Assembly (NCBI GenBank): GCA_964636575.1
Contig: CAZWSE010000053.1
Span: forward strand, 1-24,784
DNA from: CAZWSE01 sp964636575
Lineage (GTDB): Bacteria > Pseudomonadota > Alphaproteobacteria > Rhodobacterales > Rhodobacteraceae
Length of the DNA stretch: 24,784 nucleotides
Direction: 5' to 3'
The translations under genes and the position numbers were made by a program. Under the pieces are notes generated by a model. The model did not search any database, had not been told where the DNA came from, and saw only the letters and a program-made list of their open reading frames with translations. Numbering within the stretch: the first letter of the stretch is position 1; every line of letters begins with the position of its first letter. This document shows positions 1 through 7,187 of the stretch, in pieces.

Positions 1-299
1 CGGCTGACCCCGTCTGCGCCCAATGTCCCCAAAATAGCGAGCGAGGCCTTGGCCCCTACCCCTTGCACCGATGTCAGCAAGCGATGCCATTCTTTTTCGA
101 CCAGCGTCGGAAACCCAAAGAGCTGCATCAGGTCCTCGCGCACAACGAGGTCTGTATAAAGGGCCACGGCCTGTCCGGTTGCAGGCAATGCCGCCATTGT
201 CCGGTCAGAGCAATAGACAAGATAGCCTACCCCTTTTACATCCAGAAGAATGTGATCGGCGGCGCGGTATTCGATCCGGCCCGAAAGCTTTCCAATCAT
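1..299 (-). CDS. ruvA: Holliday junction branch migration protein RuvA (5' part, runs off the window)
   Basis: The minus strand from 299 to the left edge encodes about 99 residues beginning MIGKLSGRIEYR. This is the start of RuvA, the tetrameric subunit that binds the four-way junction and recruits the RuvB motor. Visible are the N-terminal OB-fold (about residues 1-62, with DVKGVGYLVYC) and the first helix-hairpin-helix segment (SVQGVGAKASLAIL). The ATG at 297-299 overlaps the ruvC stop in an ATGA arrangement, so the two are translationally coupled. The C-terminal half, and probably ruvB, lie outside the window. The gene order ruvC-ruvA is usual in Proteobacteria. Identification is by sequence pattern and context and is secure. 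Confidence 0.95.
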   Translation of the reverse strand, partial: MIGKLSGRIEYRAADHILLDVKGVGYLVYCSDRTMAALPATGQAVALYTDLVVREDLMQLFGFPTLVEKEWHRLLTSVQGVGAKASLAILGTLGADGVS

Positions 300-799
300 G
301 CGGCCCCCTTGATGCGCGTGGCGAGCGCTTGGGCCGTGTTTGCGTGATGGGCGTGACAGATCGCGATGGCCAGCGCGTCGGTCGCATCTGCACTGTGCAG
401 ATCAACGCCGGGAAGTTGCATCTTAACCATATGCGCGACCTGCGCTTTGGCGGCATGCCCGACCCCGACCACGGCCTTTTTGACAGTGTTGGGTGCGTAT
501 TCACCGATGCTGAGACCTGCTTGGGCGGGCACAAGCATGGCGATCCCGCGCGCCTGTCCAAGTTTCAGGGTGCCTGCACCGTCTTTGTTGACGAATGTTT
601 GTTCGACCGCCGCGGTGTCGGGGGCATAGTCCGCGACAATCTGGGTCAGTTGGAGGTGCAAAGCGACCAGTCGCGCGCCCAGATTCTGCCCTGCACCATC
701 GCAGGTCCCGTTCGCCACGTGCACAATCTTGCTTCCGGAGACGTCAATCACGCCCCACCCCATGTGCCGCAGACCGGGATCAATCCCTAAAACCCGCAT
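296..799 (-). CDS. ruvC: Crossover junction endodeoxyribonuclease RuvC
   Basis: This 167-aa protein is the dimeric resolvase that cuts Holliday junctions delivered by RuvAB. All four acidic active-site residues are present at the positions known for E. coli RuvC: D7 (in GIDPG), E66 (in AVEQTF), D138 and D141 (in HSADATDA). The reading frame stays open upstream to about 880, but the ATG at 797-799 is preceded by GAGGG six to seven bases away and gives the canonical MRVLGIDPG start, so it is chosen. The stop overlaps the ruvA start by four bases. The promoter must lie in 800-1020, where a CtrA-like box sits at 984-998. Confidence 0.96.
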   Translation of the reverse strand: MRVLGIDPGLRHMGWGVIDVSGSKIVHVANGTCDGAGQNLGARLVALHLQLTQIVADYAPDTAAVEQTFVNKDGAGTLKLGQARGIAMLVPAQAGLSIGEYAPNTVKKAVVGVGHAAKAQVAHMVKMQLPGVDLHSADATDALAIAICHAHHANTAQALATRIKGAA

Positions 800-938
800 T
801 ATTACCCTCGATCTGCTCATTTTGTTGCTTTTTTGATGCATTAGCACGAAAGGCGAACATCCGCCAAGCGTTGAGTTCAAAATCGTGGAAATTGACGGTT
901 TTGGGGCCTACTGCATCAAAGCGGTCCAAAATCGTCAT
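780..938 (-). CDS. Possible 52-aa ORF immediately upstream of and overlapping ruvC
   Basis: A minus-strand frame opens with ATG at 936-938 and closes with TGA at 780-782, overlapping the first 20 bases of ruvC in another frame. It begins MTILDRFDAVGPKTVNFHD and has a mixed, protein-like composition with a Lys/Gln/Glu-rich end. No convincing Shine-Dalgarno precedes it, and I recognise no family. It could be a leader ORF of the ruvCA operon, translated ahead of ruvC, or simply chance. It explains part of an otherwise gene-free 330-base stretch. Confidence is low. Confidence 0.25.
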   Translation of the reverse strand: MTILDRFDAVGPKTVNFHDFELNAWRMFAFRANASKKQQNEQIEGNNAGFRD

Positions 939-983
939 CCCATAGCGAAATCGCGACAGATGCGACCATGATTTTGTCTATAT

Positions 984-998
984 TTAACCGCAGGTTAA
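984..998. promoter_or_regulatory. CtrA-like binding box TTAA-N7-TTAA
   Basis: The bases TTAACCGCAGGTTAA followed by CC fit the alphaproteobacterial CtrA consensus TTAA-N7-TTAAC exactly, and also form a perfect 6-bp inverted repeat (TTAACC/GGTTAA) around a 3-base spacer. The box lies about 185 bases before the ruvC start on one side and about 135 bases before the DUF1127 start on the other. It could therefore serve either divergent unit. The match is direct; binding by CtrA is inferred. Confidence 0.55.
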
Positions 999-1022
999 CC
1001 ATGATTTCTGCTATGCAGCATT

Positions 1023-1039
1023 TGCATATGTCATATGCA
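1023..1039. promoter_or_regulatory. Perfect 17-base palindrome upstream of DUF1127
   Basis: TGCATATG-T-CATATGCA is an exact inverted repeat with 8-base arms around a single base. It sits about 10 bases upstream of a possible -35 element for the DUF1127 gene, a normal place for an operator or activator site. The regulator is not identifiable from the sequence. Confidence 0.45.
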
Positions 1040-1048
1040 TTTTCGGCC

Positions 1049-1077
1049 CTTGCTCGGATCTAAACTTGAGCCTACAT
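1049..1077 (+). promoter_or_regulatory. Possible promoter of the DUF1127 gene
   Basis: A CCCTTG-type -35 element (1048-1054, CCTTGCT) is followed after about 16 bases by CCTACAT (1071-1077). The GGCCCTTG core resembles heat-shock sigma factor (RpoH-type) -35 elements, but the -10 match is poor. The assignment is tentative, and rests mainly on position between the palindrome at 1023-1039 and the start codon at 1133. Confidence 0.25.
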
Positions 1078-1132
1078 GCCCCATCAGAACAACGCTGAAA
1101 GTTTCAGCACTCACCCTAAAAGGACGATTAAA

Positions 1133-1351
1133 ATGGCCGCATTCGATACATCGCGCACGTCTTACGGCGCACACGCAAACTCCGCCAAAATTGGTGGGTT
1201 CTTTTCTAACGCTGTTGCAAGCGTTGTTGCCTGGAACGACGCCCGCGTCACCCGCAACGCTTTGACCAGCCTGACCGACCGTGAATTGACCGACATTGGT
1301 TTGTCACGCGGCGACATCAACGCTGTTCTTGACCGCAAGATCACGCGCTAA
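1133..1351 (+). CDS. DUF1127 (YjiS-like) small protein
   Basis: This 72-aa basic protein carries the DUF1127 signature in its C-terminal half: a Trp-Asn-containing segment then TRNALTSLTDRELTDIGLSR, ending in a short helix. Members are small, often RNA-associated or stress-induced proteins of Alphaproteobacteria. The exact molecular role here is not known. The ATG at 1133 is chosen because AAAAGGA (1117-1123) precedes it at good spacing; an in-frame ATG at 1076 lacks one. The gene stands alone, with its own upstream regulatory block and a strong terminator at 1401-1441, as expected for an individually regulated, highly expressed small gene. Confidence 0.88.
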   Translation: MAAFDTSRTSYGAHANSAKIGGFFSNAVASVVAWNDARVTRNALTSLTDRELTDIGLSRGDINAVLDRKITR

Positions 1352-1400
1352 GCCTTCCCTCCGTCGTGGCGCCGTTTGCGTCGCGGCGACATCCCCCAAG

Positions 1401-1441
1401 AAAAAGACCCGCCCTTCGTAATTGAAGCGCGGGTCTTTTTT
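1401..1441. terminator. Strong intrinsic terminator, probably bidirectional
   Basis: AAAAAGACCCGC (1401-1412) pairs perfectly with GCGGGTCTTTTT (1429-1440), and an inner CTTC/GAAG pair extends the stem. The A-tract on one side and T-tract on the other let it end transcription from both the DUF1127 gene and the minus-strand gene at 1479-1820. Confidence 0.85.
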
Positions 1442-1478
1442 ACTGAAACGAGAGAGTTCGGGAGGTTTGGTATTCTGT

Positions 1479-1820
1479 TTAGATGTATGGATCCATCTTG
1501 CCTGCGATAAAGGCCGTCACAGGTTCGATCTGCATGACCCAAGCGCCACCTTTTTCAAAGACCGATCCAGCGTTCAACTGATCCACACGGTCTTGGTATG
1601 TCACCTCACCAAAGGAGGCCAACATGAAAGCTTTGAAAACAAAGAATGCGGCTGCCACAATCAACAGACCCTTGAACGGGAAGTTGATCTTGGCGCGTTT
1701 TGGCTTAACCACGATCAAACCATCGCTGCGCATTTTTGTTTTGTAACCACGGTCCATTGCGCGGTGTTTCCGGCCCAATTTGGACAGGCGTTTCTGAAAA
1801 TCAATTTGACTATCAACCAT
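1479..1820 (-). CDS. Hypothetical single-pass membrane protein
   Basis: The 113-aa product has a strongly basic N-terminal third (residues 9-48, rich in Lys/Arg), one hydrophobic helix at about residues 49-67 (GLLIVAAAFFVFKAFMLA), and a C-terminal part of about 45 residues. The positive-inside rule predicts a cytoplasmic N-terminus and a periplasmic C-terminus. AGAGG lies six bases before the ATG at 1818-1820, supporting this start. I recognise no named family, though the pattern is of a conserved Rhodobacterales hypothetical protein. It shares the strand with prmA upstream but is separated by 106 bases, so it may have its own promoter. Confidence 0.8.
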   Translation of the reverse strand: MVDSQIDFQKRLSKLGRKHRAMDRGYKTKMRSDGLIVVKPKRAKINFPFKGLLIVAAAFFVFKAFMLASFGEVTYQDRVDQLNAGSVFEKGGAWVMQIEPVTAFIAGKMDPYI

Positions 1821-1926
1821 AGCAACCTCTAACGCTAAGCCCCCACCGAACGTTGAGTAGTTTATGATTGTGAATTGTGGCGAAATTGCGGCACGGCGGC
1901 TTTCCGCCTATAATATTAAGGGTTAA

Positions 1927-2799
1927 TTAAGGTTTTTTCTTAACCATTAGCGTCGTCCATTCAACAATCTCTTGGCTCTCTACAAGATTGAACCCGTTCT
2001 GTGCATAAACTGCCATGACATCGCCCGCTTGTTCGTTAAGAATTCCTGAAAGAATCGCATAGCCCCCGGGCTGCATGTTTGCCGCCATATCCGGCGCCAA
2101 TGCAACAAGCGGACCTTTCAGGATATTGGCAAAGACCAGATCAAAGGGTGCGGCCGCTTTCAGGTCCGGATGATCAAACCCTGCGGCTTCGACGCAATGG
2201 ATCCGGTTTTCCAACCCGTTGGCCGTCGCATTGGCCACAGCCACATCCACAGCCACCTGATCAATATCGCTGGCATAGACCTGATCGGGCCAGATCCGCG
2301 CCGCGCCCATTGCCAAAACCGCTGTTCCGCAGCCGATGTCCGCCACGCGTTTGCCGATGAACCCGTCATTCGCCAAAGTATCCAGCGCCCGCAGACATCC
2401 CAGCGTTGTCCCGTGGTGTCCTGTCCCGAAGGCCATGGCTGCCTCAATCAGCAAGGGTTCGCACCCTTCAGGCACTTTGTCCGCGTCATGGCTGCCATAG
2501 ACAAAGAACCGCCCCGCCTCGACCGGTGACAATTCGCGCCGCACTTTGGCGACCCAATCGGTTTCAGGCAGTTCGGACACCACAAACGGTTTCGCCTCAA
2601 AGGCTGCCGCAAGAACCGCCAAAGCCGCCGCATCAGGTGTGTCGGTGAAATACCCCCCCACTTCCCAAAGGCCCGATCCGTCTTCCATTTCAAACACGCC
2701 GATGCCTGTGGGTTCAGGGGTCAGCCGTTCCATCGCCTCGCCCAGCGCTTCTGCGCCTTTTTGGCCGGTCAGTGTTGTCAGTGCAGTAAATGTGGGCAT
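1927..2799 (-). CDS. prmA: Ribosomal protein L11 methyltransferase
   Basis: The 290-aa protein uses S-adenosylmethionine to trimethylate lysines and the N-terminus of ribosomal protein L11. It has the PrmA layout: an N-terminal L11-recognition domain (about 1-100), then a class I methyltransferase domain. Seen directly are the PrmA hallmark AFGTGHHGTT (123-132), the SAM motif DIGCGTA (154-160), the acidic motif ASDID (176-180) and FANIL (223-227, motif IV-like). AGGA eight bases upstream supports the start at 2799. Length is typical of the family. It lies 66 bases downstream of the MFS gene on the same strand. Confidence 0.95.
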   Translation of the reverse strand: MPTFTALTTLTGQKGAEALGEAMERLTPEPTGIGVFEMEDGSGLWEVGGYFTDTPDAAALAVLAAAFEAKPFVVSELPETDWVAKVRRELSPVEAGRFFVYGSHDADKVPEGCEPLLIEAAMAFGTGHHGTTLGCLRALDTLANDGFIGKRVADIGCGTAVLAMGAARIWPDQVYASDIDQVAVDVAVANATANGLENRIHCVEAAGFDHPDLKAAAPFDLVFANILKGPLVALAPDMAANMQPGGYAILSGILNEQAGDVMAVYAQNGFNLVESQEIVEWTTLMVKKKP

Positions 2800-2865
2800 A
2801 GCGCTGTTCCTAGCTGTATGTACCCGCGCCCCTTAGGCAGGCTGCGGATTGGGGTCAAGATCAGC

Positions 2866-4098
2866 CTATTCAGCCAGCGTGATCCGCCCCTTGGCGAAAA
2901 TGGTCTCATACCCTGGCACCGGATGCCGCGGGATCAGCAATGACAGGATCAAGGACACAAACGCCATGGCGGCTGCAATCGCAAAGACTGCTGAGGGTGA
3001 GACCAGCCACAAATACCCCAATCCGGCCGGCAAAAAGACCGCCGCGATATGGTTGATGGTAAAGGCGACCGCTGCGGTAGGTGCAATATCGCCGGGGTCT
3101 GCGATCTTTTGAAAGTAGGTTTTAATCGCCAAAGCCAGCGAGAAGAAGATGTTGTTCACGATGTAAAGGGCTGCAGCCACGCCTGCGCTCCATTCAAACC
3201 AATAAAGCCCGCCGTAAAGGACAAAGACCGTGGTCAGCCCGACATACTCAAAGGCCATGGCGTTGCGTTCCCCGAACAGATGCACAATGCGCCCCAAGGC
3301 AGGGGCCAAGACCATGTTCAGCGCAAGGGTGACCAGAAACAACTGCGCCAGTTGATCAACTTCGAACTGATATCGCTCCACCATCATAAAGGCCGCGAAG
3401 ACCGTGAAAATCTGCCGCCGCGCGCCGGACATGAACTGAAGCGCATAATAAAGCCAGTACCGCCGCCGCAGGATCAGCCTCTTGATCTGGGGGTTCGGGG
3501 CCTCAAACTGGGGATAAGCGAAAAGCGCAAATCCGGCCATCACAGCGCAAAGCCCGCCAGAGACCAAAAACACCAAATTGTAACTCAGGCTTAACGGCTC
3601 CCACAGCAGATAGACGATAAAGTAAACCACCAGCGTCGCCGCAGACCCTGCCGCCAGCAAATACCCCATGACCTGAGGCGCGCGCTCTTTGGACAGCCAC
3701 TGCAACTGCAAAGACTGGTTAACCGTCTCATAATAGTGAAACCCGATGGAACTGAGCATGGTGACGGTCAAAAGTCCGCCCATGCTGGGAAACCAGGCTG
3801 TGACAGCAGTGGCAACCCCCAGCAAAACCAATGACACCAATCCCAAAACCTGTTCGCGCATGAAGATGATGATGGCAATCACGCCAATGGCGAAAAAGCC
3901 GGGGATCTCGCGGACCGTGTGCAGCCAGCCAATGTCCGATCCATCAAAGCCCGCGGCCTCAATCACAAAATTGTTCAGCAAGGCAGACCATGTGGCATAG
4001 GCAATGGGCATGGCAGCGGCCATCAAAAACAGCAATGCTACGGGACGGCGCCAAGAGGGCAGCGTGGTCGCGTCTGCAAGATGCACAAGTCTGGTCAT
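2866..4098 (-). CDS. MFS-family transporter
   Basis: The 410-aa protein is a polytopic inner-membrane protein with about 11-12 hydrophobic helices in two halves, separated by a charged loop near residues 200-215 (PNPQIKRLILRRRYW). This is typical of the major facilitator superfamily. The first helix starts near residue 19 (RPVALLFLMAAAMPIAYA). No substrate-specific motif is recognisable, so export or uptake substrate is unknown. The ATG at 4096-4098 has only a weak ribosome-binding site. It is upstream of prmA on the same strand and may be cotranscribed with it, without an evident functional link. Confidence 0.82.
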   Translation of the reverse strand: MTRLVHLADATTLPSWRRPVALLFLMAAAMPIAYATWSALLNNFVIEAAGFDGSDIGWLHTVREIPGFFAIGVIAIIIFMREQVLGLVSLVLLGVATAVTAWFPSMGGLLTVTMLSSIGFHYYETVNQSLQLQWLSKERAPQVMGYLLAAGSAATLVVYFIVYLLWEPLSLSYNLVFLVSGGLCAVMAGFALFAYPQFEAPNPQIKRLILRRRYWLYYALQFMSGARRQIFTVFAAFMMVERYQFEVDQLAQLFLVTLALNMVLAPALGRIVHLFGERNAMAFEYVGLTTVFVLYGGLYWFEWSAGVAAALYIVNNIFFSLALAIKTYFQKIADPGDIAPTAAVAFTINHIAAVFLPAGLGYLWLVSPSAVFAIAAAMAFVSLILSLLIPRHPVPGYETIFAKGRITLAE

Positions 4099-4154
4099 AT
4101 CCGGCAGATACGCCCATTCGCCCCCCTTGGCGAGAGGCCCCCCTTCTTTGTTCT

Positions 4155-4178
4155 AAATAAATCCCCGCCGGAGGCTCC
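4155..4178 (+). repeat. Short intergenic repeat with CCGCCGGAGGC core, copy 1
   Basis: AAATAAATCCCCGCCGGAGGC between priA and the MFS gene closely matches a second intergenic element at 8835-8855 (AAAATACTCCCGCCGGAGGC). Both have a CTTTG or CCTTTG block shortly upstream, an A/T-rich lead, and the same GC-rich core. This resembles a dispersed short repeat of Rhodobacterales genomes, from memory rather than search. Confidence 0.5.
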
Positions 4179-4203
4179 AGACCATGCAGTCCTTGAAACG
4201 CCG

Positions 4204-6399
4204 CTAGTAAAAGCTCTGCGGATCAATATCGACGGCCAAACGCAAATCGCCGCGCAGCTGAAACTGACGGATCCACGCCTGCAAAGCGTCCTGCAACGGG
4301 GCAGTCTTTTCGGCCTTCACCAACAAACGCACGCGATGGCGGCCCCGGACGCGGGCAATTGGGGCCGGTGCGGGGCCAAAGACCTGCGCGCCGATTTGGC
4401 GAAGCGGCACATCTTGCCGCGCCAGTGCATTGCCCAGATCAAAGACCTGCGCCACATCACTGCCGGACAGAATAATCCCTGCCATGCGGCCATAAGGGGG
4501 CACACCTGCATGTTCACGCTCGGACGCTTCCGCGGTCCAAAACCCTTCCTCATCGCCCGCCAAAATAGCGCGAATGACAGGATGCTCGGGCTGATAGGTC
4601 TGCAACAGGGCCTCTCCGGCTTTCTCTGCACGGCCTGCGCGGCCCGCAACTTGGCGCATCAATTGAAAGGTGCGCTCAGCCGCGCGCAGGTCTGATCCTT
4701 GCAGGCCCAAATCCGCATCAATGACCCCAACAAGTGTGAGGTTGGGGAAATTATGCCCCTTGGCCACAAGCTGCGTGCCAATAATGATGTCAGCGGCGCC
4801 TGCGCCGATGGCCTCTATCTCGGCTTTCAAAGCCCGCGCCGATCCGTACATATCAGAGGACAGCGTCGCAATCCGCGCGCCCTCAAACAGCGCTGTCGCC
4901 TCTTCGCCCAAACGCTCCACACCCGGGCCAACCGGGGCCAACCTGTCTTCGGCCTCGCAAGACGGGCAGACATCCGGCACGGGTTTGCTTTCGCCGCATT
5001 GGTGGCAAACCAGCCGCTTCAAAAACCGGTGCTCGACCAGCCGTGCATCACAATGATCGCACCCGATCTGATGACCACAGGCGCGGCACAGCGTAATCGG
5101 CGCATAGCCGCGGCGGTTTATAAAGAGCAATGATTGCTCGCCCCGTTCCAGCCGCGCCTCAACCGCCTTTTGCAGACTTGGGGATATCCACCGCGTACTG
5201 GGCAGGCTTTCCGTACGCATATCAAGCGCGCGCATCTGTGGCAGCACAGCTTCGCCAAAGCGCGAGGTCAGTTCCAGCTTGGTATATTTGCCCGCTTGCG
5301 CATTGGCCCAGCTTTCCAAACTTGGTGTGGCAGAGGCCAAAACCACCTGCGCCCCACAGATTGAGGCCCGCAGCACCGCCATATCGCGGGCATTGTATAA
5401 GACCCCGTCTTCTTGCTTGTAGGAACTGTCGTGTTCCTCATCGACCACGATCAGCCCAAGGTTCTGATAGGGCAAAAACAACGCAGACCGCGCTCCCACC
5501 ACCAGTTGCGCCTGCCCTTGGCCCACCATTTTCCACGTGCGACGACGTTCTGTCATGGTGACACCTGAATGCCACTCAGCCGGTTTGGCCCCGAAACGCT
5601 CTTGCACGCGGGTCAGAAATTCAGCTGTCAATGCGATCTCAGGCAGGAGCACAAGCGCTTGTCGGCCCAACGCCAGCGTCTCGGCCACCGCTTCAAGATA
5701 GACCTCGGTCTTGCCCGATCCGGTGACCCCGCGCAGCAGTGTCGTGCCATAACGCTCAGATCGGACCGCGGCCTTCAAACTTGCCACGCCCGCAGCTTGA
5801 TCATCGGTCAGGTCTTTGCCCGCCAGCGTAGGGTCCAAAGGCGCAAATGGCAGATCGCGCGGGCTGTCTTCTTCCGCGACGGCCCCTTGTTTGACCAAGC
5901 CTTTGACCACGGATGGCGTCACATCTGCATAGTCCGCCAGCTCTTTTAGGGTAAAGGACAGGCCACCATAGTCGCGCAGGGTGTCCAGAACGCGGGTGCG
6001 GGCCTCGGTCACGCGCGATGGCTCTGACGTGCCCAACCGATAGACTTTGCGCATCGAAGGCGGATCGCCCAAGCCCGGCGCGCGGGTCGCCAGCCGCAAC
6101 ATGGCCGTCAGCGGGGTCAACGTGTAAGCCGCCGCGCGTTCCAAAAAGCTGCGCATTTCAGCCCGCATCGGCGCCACATCCAGCACACGCATCACGGATC
6201 GGACCTTTTTGTAGTCGAAATCTCCTTTGCCCCTGCCCCAGACCACACCGATGACCTTGCGCGGCCCCAGCGGGACTTCGACAAATGCGCCGGTGGCACA
6301 TCCCCCTTCGGGTGCTTTGTAGTCCAACAGCCGGTCGAGCGGTTGCGCGGTCAAAACTGCGACCAACGCCCCTTCATCGAAAAACTCAAGATCGGCCAC
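4204..6399 (-). CDS. priA: Primosomal replication protein N' (PriA helicase)
   Basis: PriA reloads the replisome at stalled forks by remodelling the DNA and recruiting DnaB. With the GTG start at 6397-6399 the protein is 731 aa, close to E. coli PriA. Seen: an N-terminal DNA-binding domain (EGALVAVLTAQPLDRLLDYKAP), Walker A GVTGSGKT (224-231), DEEH box (320-323), and eight cysteines in two zinc sites (CRACGHQIGCDHC and CHQC-n9-CPSC, about 438-481). An ATG at 6465 is in frame but would leave only 31 bases to the divergent transaldolase gene; the GTG has AAAGG ten bases upstream and starts at the expected domain edge. The start is therefore inferred, the identity secure. Confidence 0.95.
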   Translation of the reverse strand: MADLEFFDEGALVAVLTAQPLDRLLDYKAPEGGCATGAFVEVPLGPRKVIGVVWGRGKGDFDYKKVRSVMRVLDVAPMRAEMRSFLERAAAYTLTPLTAMLRLATRAPGLGDPPSMRKVYRLGTSEPSRVTEARTRVLDTLRDYGGLSFTLKELADYADVTPSVVKGLVKQGAVAEEDSPRDLPFAPLDPTLAGKDLTDDQAAGVASLKAAVRSERYGTTLLRGVTGSGKTEVYLEAVAETLALGRQALVLLPEIALTAEFLTRVQERFGAKPAEWHSGVTMTERRRTWKMVGQGQAQLVVGARSALFLPYQNLGLIVVDEEHDSSYKQEDGVLYNARDMAVLRASICGAQVVLASATPSLESWANAQAGKYTKLELTSRFGEAVLPQMRALDMRTESLPSTRWISPSLQKAVEARLERGEQSLLFINRRGYAPITLCRACGHQIGCDHCDARLVEHRFLKRLVCHQCGESKPVPDVCPSCEAEDRLAPVGPGVERLGEEATALFEGARIATLSSDMYGSARALKAEIEAIGAGAADIIIGTQLVAKGHNFPNLTLVGVIDADLGLQGSDLRAAERTFQLMRQVAGRAGRAEKAGEALLQTYQPEHPVIRAILAGDEEGFWTAEASEREHAGVPPYGRMAGIILSGSDVAQVFDLGNALARQDVPLRQIGAQVFGPAPAPIARVRGRHRVRLLVKAEKTAPLQDALQAWIRQFQLRGDLRLAVDIDPQSFY

Positions 6400-6496
6400 T
6401 GTCTTGGCACCTTTCCAATCCACAGGGGTTTCAGCATCGCAGATCATCAGGTAAAGCCAAGGCAAACCGCAGCCAACCCATCAAAGGACCTCTGCC

Positions 6497-7150
6497 ATGA
6501 AATTCTTCGTCGACACCGCTGAAATTGACGCCATCGCTGAACTTAACGATCTGGGCATGGTCGATGGGGTCACCACCAACCCCTCGCTTATCTTGAAGTC
6601 TGGCCGCGATATTCTGGAAGTGACCAAAGAAATCTGTGATCTGGTGGATGGGCCCGTCAGCGCCGAAGTCGTCGCCACCGAGGCCGACGCCATGATCGCC
6701 GAAGGCCGCAAGCTGGCCAAAATCGCCGACAATATCGCCGTCAAACTTCCCCTGACATGGGACGGCTTGAAGGCCTGTAAGGTGCTTTCCGGTGAAGGCC
6801 GTATGGTAAATGTCACACTTTGTTTTTCCGCCAACCAAGCCCTTCTGGCCGCGAAAGCAGGGGCCACATTTATCAGCCCCTTCATTGGCCGCTTGGACGA
6901 CATCAACATCGACGGGATGGATCTGATCGCCGATATTCGCACTATTTATGACAATTTCGGCTTTGAAACCGAGATTTTGGCGGCCTCTATCCGGACCGTG
7001 AACCACATCACCCAAAGCGCTTTGATCGGTGCTGATGTCATCACCGCCCCGCCTGCCGTCATCAAGAAACTGGCCGATCACCCATTGACCGCATCGGGCT
7101 TGGAAACATTTTTGGCCGACTGGGCAAAAACAGGGCAGAAAATTCTTTAA
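6497..7150 (+). CDS. tal: Transaldolase / fructose-6-phosphate aldolase (TalC-type)
   Basis: The 217-aa protein belongs to the short transaldolase family that includes B. subtilis TalC and E. coli FSA. The Schiff-base lysine is K83 in AVKLPLTWDG, and VDGVTTNPS (22-30) and GATFISPFIGRLDD are family blocks. The NVTLCFSANQALLAAKAGA segment looks like the transaldolase-type members, which transfer dihydroxyacetone units in the pentose phosphate pathway, rather than true FSA; this functional split cannot be settled by eye. AAAGGA (6484-6489) precedes the ATG. It is divergent from priA and 37 bases upstream of the DUF484 gene. Confidence 0.9.
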   Translation: MKFFVDTAEIDAIAELNDLGMVDGVTTNPSLILKSGRDILEVTKEICDLVDGPVSAEVVATEADAMIAEGRKLAKIADNIAVKLPLTWDGLKACKVLSGEGRMVNVTLCFSANQALLAAKAGATFISPFIGRLDDINIDGMDLIADIRTIYDNFGFETEILAASIRTVNHITQSALIGADVITAPPAVIKKLADHPLTASGLETFLADWAKTGQKIL

Positions 7151-7187
7151 CCTCATGGTATAGCAGCCCAAAGAGTGTGAGGCGACT

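Noticed and set aside
71..790. 239-codon plus-strand frame opposite ruvA and ruvC
   Set aside because: Antisense to two genes with intact catalytic residues; no ribosome-binding site and low-quality composition.
1065..1087. CTTGAG ... CCCCATCA as a heat-shock promoter for DUF1127
   Set aside because: The two elements are separated by only about 8 bases, well short of the usual 13-15, so the alternative CCCTTG element at 1047-1052 was kept instead at low confidence.
1895..1908. GGCGG-CTTT-CCGCC hairpin after prmA as terminator
   Set aside because: Short stem with no T-tract on the minus strand; not convincing as an intrinsic terminator.
3919..4695. 258-codon plus-strand frame spanning the MFS-priA gap
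   Set aside because: Antisense to both genes; residues show no family pattern.
6400..6465. 22-residue N-terminal extension of PriA to an ATG at 6465
   Set aside because: It would leave too little space for the divergent tal promoter and adds residues before the expected domain edge; the GTG at 6399 is preferred, though not proven.
7151..7182. CCTCA/TGAGG inverted repeat that could hide the DUF484 ribosome-binding site
   Set aside because: Only five pairs around a 22-base loop; too weak to claim a regulatory hairpin.
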